DNA of 38,395 bases from Thermoplasmata archaeon (lineage in GTDB: Archaea; Thermoplasmatota; Thermoplasmata; Lutacidiplasmatales; UBA184): positions 1-38,395 of the forward strand of contig JASHQF010000020.1 of the NCBI GenBank assembly GCA_030037695.1, given 5' to 3'. This document shows, piece after piece, positions 1 through 6,729 of this stretch. Both the position numbers and the translations under genes were made by a program. Below the pieces are notes generated by a model. It was not told the origin of the DNA. It saw nothing but the letters and a program-made list of their open reading frames with translations, and did not search any database. Position 1 is the first letter of the stretch. Every line of letters starts with the position of its first letter.

Positions 1-127
1 AATATCGAGCGGGGGCGTACGCGGCGATTGCGTAACCCCCGACGAGGACACCGCTAAGCGTGCTCGGCCAGTGGAGCAGAATTCCTACCGCCTGCCGCTC
101 CCGCTCATCGGGGTCGACGGGCGACAA
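1..127 (-). CDS. Partial nucleotidyltransferase (MNT/AbiEii-like), N-terminus only
   Basis: Only the N-terminal ~42 residues are inside the window; the gene continues beyond base 1. The frame reads ...GVLVGGYAIAAYAPARY, which matches the opening of the MNT/AbiEii nucleotidyltransferase fold: a hydrophobic strand, then GG, a small helix, and an Arg-aromatic pair that precedes the catalytic D-x-D. The catalytic aspartates would lie outside the window. No ATG is in frame; the first usable start is TTG at 127-125, which overlaps the upstream AbiEi-like gene by 23 nt. An ATG at 108-106 overlaps the antitoxin stop (ATGA) but reads into a stop after seven codons, so it is not the start. Same-strand overlap with a winged-helix AbiEi-like gene suggests a toxin-antitoxin type pair with this protein as the toxin. 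Family call is fairly firm; the start and toxin role are inferred. Confidence 0.55.
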   Translation of the reverse strand, partial: MSPVDPDERERQAVGILLHWPSTLSGVLVGGYAIAAYAPARY

Positions 128-677
128 GGTCCTCCGCGTTGGCGAAGATGCCTGGATGATCTCGGATCAACTTGACCGCGGCTTCCCGAGTTACGACCGG
201 CTCGCCGTGTAGAACCGTGACTCTCAATGAGTCCACCGGGAAGAGTTCCACCCGCGCGCCAATTCTCTTACGACCCGCCACTGAAATACCGAGCCGTCCG
301 AGGTAGCGCCGCCAAATCTTCAATCGGCTTCGAGGAACAGCAAGCGAGTAAACTCGGGCAAAGACCGACGGACTGACCCTGTATCGGCCCCCGGACCAGA
401 GCTCGACTGCCGTTTCACCCGTCCAAGCCTTTGGGCTGGGGCCCCTCAAGACCGCCTCCCTGACGCGGCGCCATTCAACAGCACGGAGATCCGGCCTCTC
501 GGAGGGACCGAGGCGACGGTATCTACCTCGGCCAACGCGCGCGAGTTGACCACGGTGCTTCAGCTCACTGAGAGTCTTTGCCGCGCGGGGATTGGCTAGA
601 CGTACACGAAAATCTCGTGTCGTGAACTCGCCTTCTCCGTAAAGGTGGTCGATAGCGTCGAGATAGGTGATGGGCAT
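105..677 (-). CDS. AbiEi-like winged-helix antitoxin/regulator
   Basis: The 190-residue protein opens with a compact helix-turn-helix. Its FTTRDFR segment, a recognition-type helix and the terminal GQLARVGRGRYRRL wing follow the N-terminal pattern of AbiEi-type transcriptional regulators (residues ~3-57). The remaining ~130 residues are basic with alternating strands and helices and would correspond to the AbiEi C-terminal part, which I cannot match motif by motif. A GTG two codons upstream (683) is possible, but ATG at 677 is preferred because the palindromic TATA-like GTATTAATAC is centred about 27 nt upstream, fitting leaderless transcription. It overlaps the partial nucleotidyltransferase downstream, as in AbiE operons, where AbiEi represses the operon and counteracts the AbiEii nucleotidyltransferase. 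An alternative is a stand-alone winged-helix regulator. Confidence 0.6.
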   Translation of the reverse strand: MPITYLDAIDHLYGEGEFTTRDFRVRLANPRAAKTLSELKHRGQLARVGRGRYRRLGPSERPDLRAVEWRRVREAVLRGPSPKAWTGETAVELWSGGRYRVSPSVFARVYSLAVPRSRLKIWRRYLGRLGISVAGRKRIGARVELFPVDSLRVTVLHGEPVVTREAAVKLIRDHPGIFANAEDLVARRPR

Positions 678-698
678 AGGCACTAAACATCGGAAGTA

Positions 699-708
699 GT
701 ATTAATAC
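699..708 (-). promoter_or_regulatory. TATA-like box (perfect palindrome GTATTAATAC)
   Basis: A 10-bp perfect palindrome in an AT-rich patch, centred ~27 nt upstream of the ATG at 677 on the minus strand. The distance matches an archaeal TATA box serving a leaderless transcript. Because it is palindromic and precedes a winged-helix autoregulator candidate, it could also be an operator; that part is speculative. Confidence 0.5.
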
Positions 709-921
709 AACGCCTATACGCGGGGGAACGCCATCTCGCTCCACTCAACCGGTCCCCGGCTCCAATGTTAGAAGATACTCCCGAGCTCCGGCGCATGTGC
801 AACGGCTCTTGCAGCTACCTCAACCCGCATGGTGTCGGCATCGAGTTCGAGGTTAGCGAGTCTCCATCTGAGGGGTATACCCTAGGTCGTCAGTCCTGAG
901 CCGGGCACCCTCTGACAGAAG

Positions 922-927
922 TTTAAG
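922..927 (+). promoter_or_regulatory. TATA-like box for the zinc-ribbon/TBP-like gene
   Basis: TTTAAG centred 27 nt upstream of the ATG at 952, consistent with a leaderless archaeal transcript and supporting that start. Confidence 0.45.
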
Positions 928-951
928 GCAGAGTCGTCGTTTGAACCACGG

Positions 952-1998
952 ATGCCGTTTTGCACGCATTGCGGAAGGCCACGGCCCAGCGACGCAGCCT
1001 TCTGCCCTTCTTGCGGTAGTCCAGTGCCTGGCGCAAAGCCCTCGGAGCCGCCACGCTCACACTCATCGTCGCTGTTTCCCGCCCCCGTTGCAAGGATAGG
1101 GAGTTTCGGAGCGTCCGCACGTCTGGGCGAGAAAATCGACATTGGCAGGGTCGTGAACTTGTTCCCCGGTGCCAGGTTCTCGCCGAACCCGAAGTTCTCC
1201 CCCGCGATGAACTCAGAACTCGTCTACGAGCTCCAGGATTCAGAGTCCCATCGCAAGATGCAGGTTAGGATCGAGAGGTCTGGCGTAGTCAGCGTGGCTG
1301 GAGGCCGGACCGTAGACGATGCGGTCCGAATTCTTTCCGGGGTCCGGGCGACTCTTCAACGAGAATTGGGACTGCCGGGCAGTTTCAAATTTCAGATTCG
1401 GTTTGGGGCCAACCGGGTGTTCTACGGCCGGGGAATCCGGATCGCGTCGGTCCCCAGCGTGATTCCTAAGTCAATCTACCTGAACCTGGAGCCGGCGCTG
1501 ACGGGAGGGGATCCTGAGGGGTTGAACCTCGCTCCGAGCGGAAAGTACAATCGAGGCGGATCTGTTCATCCCGTGATCTCCGTCGACGAAGCGGTCCGGG
1601 TAACTCTCGAGGTCCTTACGGGGAGGCCCAGCGAGGGGTTGGTCCCTCAGAGCTTCTTAGGGTTCCTTGGCCTCCTCGACGTCCCCGACTGGTGCCGGCA
1701 TCTCGCCGTGTGCCGGCTACCGAGATCCTCGCTCGCCGCCATAATGCCCCGGAGCTTGGACAAAAGTGGTAACGTTGCCTTGACGGGATCAGTTCAGTTC
1801 ACCACGCCCGGCAGCATCGCGCAGCTTTCCCTTGCCAGGTCCGAGCTCCTTGAGCTGCTTGATCAGCACAACCTGTTCGGCACGCTCACGCCTTTCGATC
1901 AGATCCCTGCGGACGTGCAGCACGATGCCTCGGCCCTCGACTACAATGCAACTAATGAAGAATATTGGCCCGAGCAGAGCTGGACGACCGTGCCGTAG
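952..1998 (+). CDS. Zinc ribbon protein with a TBP-like repeat
   Basis: The 348-residue protein begins with a zinc ribbon, Cys4-x2-Cys7 and Cys18-x2-Cys21 (FCTHCG ... FCPSCG), followed by a Ser/Pro-rich linker. Residues ~47-140 then resemble one repeat of the TATA-binding protein fold in order and spacing: a first strand, LGEKIDIGRVV as the first helix, a PGARFSPN turn like the NAEYEPEQ of TBP, LVYELQD like LVYRLKDP, a strand ending in RSGVVSVAGGRTVDDAV like the SGKVVCTGAKS-EEA motif, then the long second helix. Residues ~144-224 may be a strongly diverged second repeat (GGSVHPVISVDEAVRV). The C-terminal ~120 residues are unrecognised. Start supported by a TATA box at -27. DNA binding is plausible but unproven, since the minor-groove phenylalanines cannot be placed with confidence. 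Lower GC than the right half of the window. Confidence 0.5.
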   Translation: MPFCTHCGRPRPSDAAFCPSCGSPVPGAKPSEPPRSHSSSLFPAPVARIGSFGASARLGEKIDIGRVVNLFPGARFSPNPKFSPAMNSELVYELQDSESHRKMQVRIERSGVVSVAGGRTVDDAVRILSGVRATLQRELGLPGSFKFQIRFGANRVFYGRGIRIASVPSVIPKSIYLNLEPALTGGDPEGLNLAPSGKYNRGGSVHPVISVDEAVRVTLEVLTGRPSEGLVPQSFLGFLGLLDVPDWCRHLAVCRLPRSSLAAIMPRSLDKSGNVALTGSVQFTTPGSIAQLSLARSELLELLDQHNLFGTLTPFDQIPADVQHDASALDYNATNEEYWPEQSWTTVP

Positions 1999-2094
1999 TC
2001 GCTCCACAGGGATTCGGGGTCGGTTGAGATGGTTATCAAGCGCGATTCCAAATGTCATCGCCGCCTGATCGGCCCCTTAGCTCCTCCAGCCCAA

Positions 2095-2832
2095 CTAAAC
2101 CACCCGGAATAAGTCGATTTTCGCGCGGACTCGCGCCATGAGATCCTCTACGTCGAGCGTCAGCCCGTACCGCTGGAAGTACCGGGACAGGGCACGCGCA
2201 CCCGCCGCTGCGGCCGTGAGCGCTTGATTGAGGCGAACCCAAGCAGGGGTCCCTAGTCGATCGATCCGGACTCCGGCAGCAAGATCGATGACCCACGGTT
2301 GACCGTCGTGTACTAGAATGTTGAAGGGACTCAAGTCGGAATGGACGATTCCTGCCTCGGCGAGGGCCTCGACAGCCGCCACCGTTTCCTGAAGAAACGC
2401 TTCGGGATCGCCAAGGCGGGCATGCTGAAGCATGGGCGCAGCCCCGGCGACGGTCCCTAGATACTGCATCGAGAACATATTTTCCACTCGACGTCCGGGT
2501 TGGGGAACCCGAGCTCCCCCTTGCCAGGCGTAGCTTAGGAGGTCATGCTCAATCAGCGCCCGCTGACCCATGGTCTCGAGTTTGATCGGCCGACCACCCC
2601 GGTGAGCGGTTCGATAGAGGCGGTACGCCTTTACAACGATCAGACGATGGTCGTCTCTGCAGAGATAGACATCCGCCTCCTTGCCGGAGCCGAGACGTTG
2701 GCCGACCTCGGTGGCCAGGCCACACTCCAGGATCGCGTCCGCTACCTCACTGTGGGTGGGCTCGGCGAAGCCGATCTGCCCGGTCCGCACCTTCCAGTGC
2801 ACGCTCTTGTCGAGGTACTCTTCGTTGGGCAT
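2095..2832 (-). CDS. RIO-type atypical serine/threonine kinase-like protein
   Basis: A 245-residue RIO-family protein. The nucleotide loop GSGKEADVY (48-56) matches the S/T-GKEA-x-VY signature of RIO kinases, with the ATP-anchoring Lys at 68 (VVKAYR). The catalytic loop is HSDLSPFNIL, with the catalytic Asp at 166 and Asn at 171, and the metal-binding Asp is in VIDLA (183). All key residues are therefore present. RIO kinases act on small-subunit ribosome maturation; the housekeeping archaeal Rio1 and Rio2 are more conserved than this. Short inter-motif segments and an accessory, lower-GC setting suggest an extra paralogue rather than the housekeeping copy (inference). It stands alone on the minus strand between two plus-strand genes. 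No convincing TATA box is visible upstream, so the ATG at 2832 rests on the reading frame alone. Confidence 0.8.
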   Translation of the reverse strand: MPNEEYLDKSVHWKVRTGQIGFAEPTHSEVADAILECGLATEVGQRLGSGKEADVYLCRDDHRLIVVKAYRLYRTAHRGGRPIKLETMGQRALIEHDLLSYAWQGGARVPQPGRRVENMFSMQYLGTVAGAAPMLQHARLGDPEAFLQETVAAVEALAEAGIVHSDLSPFNILVHDGQPWVIDLAAGVRIDRLGTPAWVRLNQALTAAAAGARALSRYFQRYGLTLDVEDLMARVRAKIDLFRVV

Positions 2833-3183
2833 CGGTTGACCCGGCCCAGGCTCGCAGACTCACGAGATTGGAATGCGGCGGCCTAGCCACGCGAGACCGA
2901 AAGAGGTCAGTCGGCCCACGGGGCGCCGGCATCCACATCGATTGCCATGATTCCCGTGAACCTCCTAGCCGTTGGCCGAATAGGAGACCCGCGAGGCCGT
3001 ATCTAAGGGCTTCGTCGACTCGGTAAGGGGATGACCGGTTCTGATGTTGCAGGTCCAGATCACGACGAGTCGCCTCTCTTTGCTCCTCGAGCGAGTAACT
3101 GTAGGCGAGTAACTGCCGCGATGGTGTCGACCTCGGACGCCTTCTCAAACCTCTAACCCTCTGACTCCTCGGGCGTTCCGGCT
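2833..3183. other. Intergenic stretch without a recognisable gene
   Basis: About 350 nt separate the divergent RIO-like and cupin genes. I see no coding signal with a recognisable product. It holds a short direct repeat, gcgagtaactg at 3091-3101 and again at 3105-3115 (14-nt period). Promoters for both flanking genes should lie here; ctctaac at 3151-3157 is a weak candidate TATA element for the cupin gene. Confidence 0.4.
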
Positions 3184-3543
3184 ATGCCGGTCGAGCGGAT
3201 TGCCAACGTAGACGAGATCCGAGCTGCGCGGATTCGACCGGACGCTGTCTACACGGAGGTCCTTCGACGCGAGTCGATGAGCGTCGGCATCTACGTCATC
3301 CCGGCTGGGGTTCCTGACGAGCAGGCCCCCCACAACGAGGACGAGGTCTATCTGGTCGTCAAGGGACGGGGAAGGTTTCGGCGGGGACCATCATCCACTC
3401 TTGTCGCTACCGGAGACCTGCTCTACGTTCGGGCACGCGATCCGCACCGTTTCGAAGAGGTCACCGAGGAGCTCGTGCTCGCGGTGTTCTTCGCCCCGCC
3501 CGAGGGGACCGCGGCCCCGAATAGAGCGCAAATTCAGCCTTAG
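3184..3543 (+). CDS. Cupin-domain protein
   Basis: A 119-residue single-domain cupin. The first cupin motif is recognisable around His50 and Glu54 with the closing Gly61 (PHNEDEVYLVVKGRG). The second is GDLLYVRARDPHRFEE, with Gly77 and His88. A second His, which many cupins have in motif 1 (HxH), is replaced by Asn-Glu, so the metal site may differ from the classical three-His/one-Glu set. Proteins of this size are often small-molecule-binding or dioxygenase-like, but no substrate can be read from the sequence. The stop is followed 14 nt later by the ATG of the broken DUF457 gene, so both may once have formed a transcription unit. Confidence 0.7.
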   Translation: MPVERIANVDEIRAARIRPDAVYTEVLRRESMSVGIYVIPAGVPDEQAPHNEDEVYLVVKGRGRFRRGPSSTLVATGDLLYVRARDPHRFEEVTEELVLAVFFAPPEGTAAPNRAQIQP

Positions 3544-3557
3544 CCGAGGGAGTCCAC

Positions 3558-3778
3558 ATGGATCCGTTCAGCCACATCCTGCTTGCTTACCTTCTCGGGT
3601 TCGGGCTGGTCGGGGCGCACGGACACTCCAGTATGTTGTTGCGTCCGCCTTTGCGGGCGCTCTCCCCGACGCCGAAGTCGTGATCAATCCCTTTTCGAAA
3701 CGGTTCTCGCTAGTACGAAACCGGAGCATCTCCCACTCGATCCTTGGTGTACCGGCCATTGCACCCGGCTGTACCTGA
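3558..3778 (+). pseudogene. Broken DUF457 (YdjM-like) membrane metal-dependent hydrolase
   Basis: From ATG 3558 the frame reads MDPFSHILLAYLLGFGLVG, the characteristic start of DUF457/YdjM-type membrane-bound hydrolases (HxxLAY transmembrane start). It then loses homology and would stop after ~41 residues. The next conserved block, QYVVASAFAGALPD followed by SISHSILG, is in another plus-strand frame between ~3627 and 3778 and ends at a TGA. Intact members are around 200 residues and place these blocks in a single frame. A frameshift near 3612-3630 and a truncated 3' end therefore make this a gene remnant. The conserved Pro-Asp and His-Ser-His pieces are still readable, suggesting recent decay or a sequence error combined with truncation. 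Confidence 0.6.
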
Positions 3779-3826
3779 GTCATGGAAGTCAGGGGCTGGA
3801 GCTTTCATTCACGCGCATCCGACCGT

Positions 3827-3832
3827 CTATAT
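3827..3832 (+). promoter_or_regulatory. TATA-like box upstream of the HATPase/STAS-like pair
   Basis: CTATAT, with predicted transcription start near 3856, only ~7 nt before GTG 3863. This GTG opens a reading frame that joins the HATPase gene if one base is skipped near 3899-3905. The promoter position argues that the true start is upstream of GTG 4047. Confidence 0.35.
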
Positions 3833-4046
3833 CCGTCGATGGGCGTGGTAAGTCGACTCGAGGTGAGCAACGGCGCGACTACCTCCAATCCTCCAGAGCT
3901 ACCTTGAGTTCTGTGAGATTCGACGAAGCTTCAAGGACTCCGGGAGGCTCGAGCTCGATGCAGATTTTGTCTTCCCGACGACCTTACTTCCGCTCGCGGT
4001 ACTCATCTATCAAACGAATGCGGAGCTCCGCGTCTCGAATGCGGCG

Positions 4047-4667
4047 GTGAGAGGATACGTCAAGTGGATCTCGACTGCGGACAGCCCCCCTCCCGGAGGG
4101 ACATCGCTCCCCATCGTTCGACTTCCTCGGGACTTCGGAGAGTATCATGGAGTGATTCGCCGGCTCACGGACCTATCACAGACCACTCAACTCTTCTCTG
4201 AAAACCGAGACGCCTACCGATACCTTCTCTCTGAGCTGATCGACAACGTTTACGAGCACGCTCGTTCGAGGCGCTCATACGTCATGGCCCAGTACTACCC
4301 GAAGAAGGGCATGATCGAGGCGAGTTTCGTGGACGATGGCGTCACGATCCCGCGGAGCTTGGGTGAGGGAACCGGCGCTGAGTATGCCCCAGGCAAAGCG
4401 CATGAGGCCATTCTCGACGCCCTCCACGGGAAGTCGGCCAAGGAGGGTGAAGGTCGCGGGTTCGGGCTACAGTCGTCTGTGCGGCTGGTCAACGCTCTTG
4501 GCGGACAGGTGCTGGTAGTCTCTGGCAGCGGAGCCGTAGTTGCCGTGAGGAAGGGAGAAGTTCTGGCCTACTCCCTGAATCCGCAACTTGAGCTCGACGG
4601 CACTCTTGTGAGCCTGCGGCTTTCGGACACGCAGAAGAGAATAAATCTCTTCGACGAGGTTGAGTAA
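4047..4667 (+). CDS. HSP90-like (GHKL) ATPase, anti-sigma/kinase-like; likely N-terminally frameshifted
   Basis: GHKL ATP-binding fold: N-box LLSELIDNVYEH with Glu63 and Asn67, G1 box FVDDGVTIP (Asp96), and G2 box GEGRGFGLQSSVRLVNALGG (from ~134). Such domains occur in histidine kinases and in anti-sigma kinases such as SpoIIAB/RsbW; there is no dimerisation or His-phosphotransfer domain here. GTG 4047 is the first start in frame, but coding-like sequence continues upstream in the same frame to ~3868 (GRLELDADFVFPTTLLPLAV, a STAS-like strand-helix pattern) without any start codon. A GTG at 3863, just after a TATA box, encodes MSNGATTSNPPEL and would join this frame if one base in 3899-3905 were absent. 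The next gene encodes a STAS-like protein 18 nt downstream, so the two probably act together as a switch module. Confidence 0.65.
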   Translation: MRGYVKWISTADSPPPGGTSLPIVRLPRDFGEYHGVIRRLTDLSQTTQLFSENRDAYRYLLSELIDNVYEHARSRRSYVMAQYYPKKGMIEASFVDDGVTIPRSLGEGTGAEYAPGKAHEAILDALHGKSAKEGEGRGFGLQSSVRLVNALGGQVLVVSGSGAVVAVRKGEVLAYSLNPQLELDGTLVSLRLSDTQKRINLFDEVE

Positions 4668-4685
4668 GGCGAGGTGGGAGTTCCA

Positions 4686-5024
4686 ATGGCACTTGTCGTG
4701 ACCGTGCCGCGTCTAGAGATTCAGAAGGACGTCGGCAGCCTCCTCATGTTCAGGAGCGCGGTGACTCCCTTCTTCCGAAAGATCGCTCGATTTCGTTCTC
4801 ACCAGGTCGTGGTGGACTTCTCGAAGGTGGATTTCATGTCAAGATCCTTTGCTGATGAGTACCTTGCAGCAAAATCCACGTCCAAGAAACTCGTGACCGA
4901 AGAGCATGTTAGCCCTGAGGTCCGAAGGATGTTCGATCTCGTTTCCCGCCAACTTCTCGAGAAACAATCAAAGTTGATGAGAAGGCGGACTCCAATTCGG
5001 CAAACCCAGGTTGTGTCACTGTAA
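4686..5024 (+). CDS. DUF4325 STAS-like domain protein
   Basis: The 112-residue protein matches the STAS-like DUF4325 pattern: an Arg-rich helix (FRSAVTPFFRKIARF), a strand with VVVDFSKVDFMSRSFADEYL, where the hydrophobic-DF and SxSFADE elements are the family hallmark, and a C-terminal helix. ATG 4686 is chosen over GTG 4674 because GAGGTG at 4671-4676 sits 9 nt upstream as a good archaeal Shine-Dalgarno match; leader-type translation fits an internal operon gene. It follows the GHKL ATPase by 18 nt. In bacterial partner-switching, a GHKL kinase phosphorylates a STAS protein on Ser/Thr. The Ser residues in MSRSF are in the equivalent region, but whether they are phosphorylated is unknown. No sigma factor is expected in archaea, so the output partner is open. 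Confidence 0.7.
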   Translation: MALVVTVPRLEIQKDVGSLLMFRSAVTPFFRKIARFRSHQVVVDFSKVDFMSRSFADEYLAAKSTSKKLVTEEHVSPEVRRMFDLVSRQLLEKQSKLMRRRTPIRQTQVVSL

Positions 5025-5083
5025 CGGAAGACGCCAACGAACTGCAAGCGGCGTTGCGTGTTCGAAGTAGCGCGCGTTTCGAG

Positions 5084-5101
5084 GGAGGGTTGGTGCCCTC
5101 C
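5084..5101 (+). other. Stem-loop downstream of the STAS-like gene
   Basis: A perfect 6-bp GC-rich stem (GGAGGG/CCCTCC) with the loop TTGGTG, about 60 nt after the stop codon. A second perfect 6-bp stem, ACTCTA/TAGAGT around gacccg, lies at 5142-5159. Neither is followed by a T-run, so they are possible 3'-end structures rather than demonstrated terminators. The 271 nt between 5025 and 5295 hold no recognisable gene. Confidence 0.3.
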
Positions 5102-5295
5102 GGCCGACCCCCGACCGTCTTCACGACTGGGAATGCGCGCTACTCTAGACCCGTAGAGTGCGTTGCACCCACTCCTCGTAGGGAGACATCATAGATCCTT
5201 CTCCCGCGTCTTCACGAGCTCATCATGTGCTCGGACTCGCAAGGAAAGAACCACGCAAGGGAGCCGTGCTCACCCGAGTAGGGTACGACAGTGGA

Positions 5296-6729
5296 TCAGC
5301 GAAAAATCGGCCGCCCTCGAGCCCACAGGACGAGTCCGACGATACCCGTGACTCCAACTCCGAGGACGATCCAAGGTAGCATGACGAATCCCCCGGGGCC
5401 TAGAGAAGTACATCCGCCTCCGAATCCTAACGAACTCGGTACGGACCCATTGATGACAGATACGTTGGAGGATCCGTCGTTGGCGACGAAGAGACTGCCC
5501 GCTCCGTACGCTGGTGCGAACGGCGCAACTCCGACATGAATTGTGGCCACGATCGAGTCATTGGACCCGTTGATAACGGAAACATTGCAGGACCCTGAGT
5601 TGGACGTATAGAGGTCCCCGTCGAGGGGATCTACGACGGGCGACGTGGGAAGAACGCCCACTCGGATCTCCTTGTCCAAACTGTACGTACCAGGCGACAC
5701 CGCGAAGACCAACGAACCCCCCCAATTGCAGCCATAACTACCGAGTCCGCCTTGACAGTAGGATACTCCTACGGGCACGAAGAGCTCCTTGGCGGCCTGA
5801 TCGAATACCGGTTGACCCGGTCGAAACGTCGCCGCCGACCCGGTCGCTCCGTACAGCGTCACGACCTTAACGACAGTGTCTGTTGCCCCCGAAATCACCG
5901 CCATCTGGGTATCGCCTGTCCCGGAGAGACCCACGACGTAGAGGTTGCCGTTGTCCGTATCGTACGAGACCCCGAGAGGCGCGAAGCCGACGGCCAACTG
6001 GGCCACGAGCGATTCGCTCAATCCCGAAAGCACCGCAACGCTTGCGTTATCGACGGCTAACACAAAGATATCTCCGGTCGCGGGATCGTAGGTAGGGTCC
6101 GTGACGTTTTCCTTCAGGTCGATCAGTTTGACGAGCGAGTCGTTCGACCCGTTAATCACTCCAATGTCCTGTCCCGGGGAAGGAAGGAATTGGTCGAACG
6201 AGAGGTACAGGTTGCCGTTTCCGGCATCGTAGACCGGAGTATCTGGATTATCGGTGAAGGTGATGTTGGCCAAGAGTTTCTCGGTGGTGCTCGACACGAC
6301 GGTAACCCGGGGCGGCGCACCGACCACAGCCTCCTCAGGAACGAAAAGGTTCCCGTTCGAAGTATCGACCGCCGGCTCAAGGGGATCCTGCCCTATGGAT
6401 ATCGTCGTAACAACTGAGTCGTTGAGTGGCGATATGACGCTAAGGCCCGAGTCGCTCACATAGACGTGCCCGTCCACCGAGTCGTACACCGCGGGCTGGG
6501 GGCCATTCCCCACGGGGATGCTTGGTAGAGGCGATGGGGAACCGGCCACGATAGCGCCCTCGCGAGGCGTAGAGGGCACTTGCGACCCTCGTGGGACCAT
6601 TTGCACGGAAACCCCGCCCCCGCCAACTGCCGGTTCAAACCCCTCGTCGATTCCCCCAACCAGCGCTAAAGCCGCTGCTGCGATCGCCAAGGTTGCCAGC
6701 GCGAGTGGCAAGAATCGCTGGGTTCGCAA
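5296..6729 (-). CDS. Surface beta-propeller (YVTN/YncE-like) protein with C-terminal membrane anchor
   Basis: The protein consists of about eight repeats of ~45 residues with the pattern P-x-YD-x3-G-x-LYV ... VSVINGSNDSxVxTIxVG, typical of YVTN-type propellers: seven blades plus a partial eighth. It starts with a hydrophobic signal/anchor segment (RFLPLALATLAIAAAALALV). It ends with one transmembrane helix (PWIVLGVGVTGIVGLVLWA) and a basic tail (RGRPIFR), so the propeller should face outside. The frame is open upstream to ATG 6885, but TTG 6729 places the signal segment directly at the N-terminus and lies ~8 nt after the start predicted from a TATA-like CTTATTTCG near 6760-6769. The 52 extra upstream residues look non-coding. 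Many Asn-x-Ser/Thr sites suggest N-glycosylation. Ligand and function are unknown; adhesion or envelope roles are common guesses. Confidence 0.75.
   Translation of the reverse strand: MRTQRFLPLALATLAIAAAALALVGGIDEGFEPAVGGGGVSVQMVPRGSQVPSTPREGAIVAGSPSPLPSIPVGNGPQPAVYDSVDGHVYVSDSGLSVISPLNDSVVTTISIGQDPLEPAVDTSNGNLFVPEEAVVGAPPRVTVVSSTTEKLLANITFTDNPDTPVYDAGNGNLYLSFDQFLPSPGQDIGVINGSNDSLVKLIDLKENVTDPTYDPATGDIFVLAVDNASVAVLSGLSESLVAQLAVGFAPLGVSYDTDNGNLYVVGLSGTGDTQMAVISGATDTVVKVVTLYGATGSAATFRPGQPVFDQAAKELFVPVGVSYCQGGLGSYGCNWGGSLVFAVSPGTYSLDKEIRVGVLPTSPVVDPLDGDLYTSNSGSCNVSVINGSNDSIVATIHVGVAPFAPAYGAGSLFVANDGSSNVSVINGSVPSSLGFGGGCTSLGPGGFVMLPWIVLGVGVTGIVGLVLWARGRPIFR

Noticed and set aside
765..899. A 44-codon plus-strand frame from ATG 765 (MLEDTPELRRMCNGSC...) between the AbiEi-like and zinc-ribbon genes.
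   Set aside because: No TATA element or Shine-Dalgarno, no recognisable motif, and the zinc-ribbon promoter follows directly; too weak to list as a gene.
3091..3115. The two gcgagtaactg copies as the beginning of a CRISPR-like or other repeat array.
   Set aside because: Only two copies with a 3-nt gap and no further units; no array-like repeat was noticed elsewhere in the window.
5084..5159. The two stem-loops as intrinsic terminators.
   Set aside because: Neither is followed by a T-run and archaeal termination depends mainly on U-tracts; reported only as structures.
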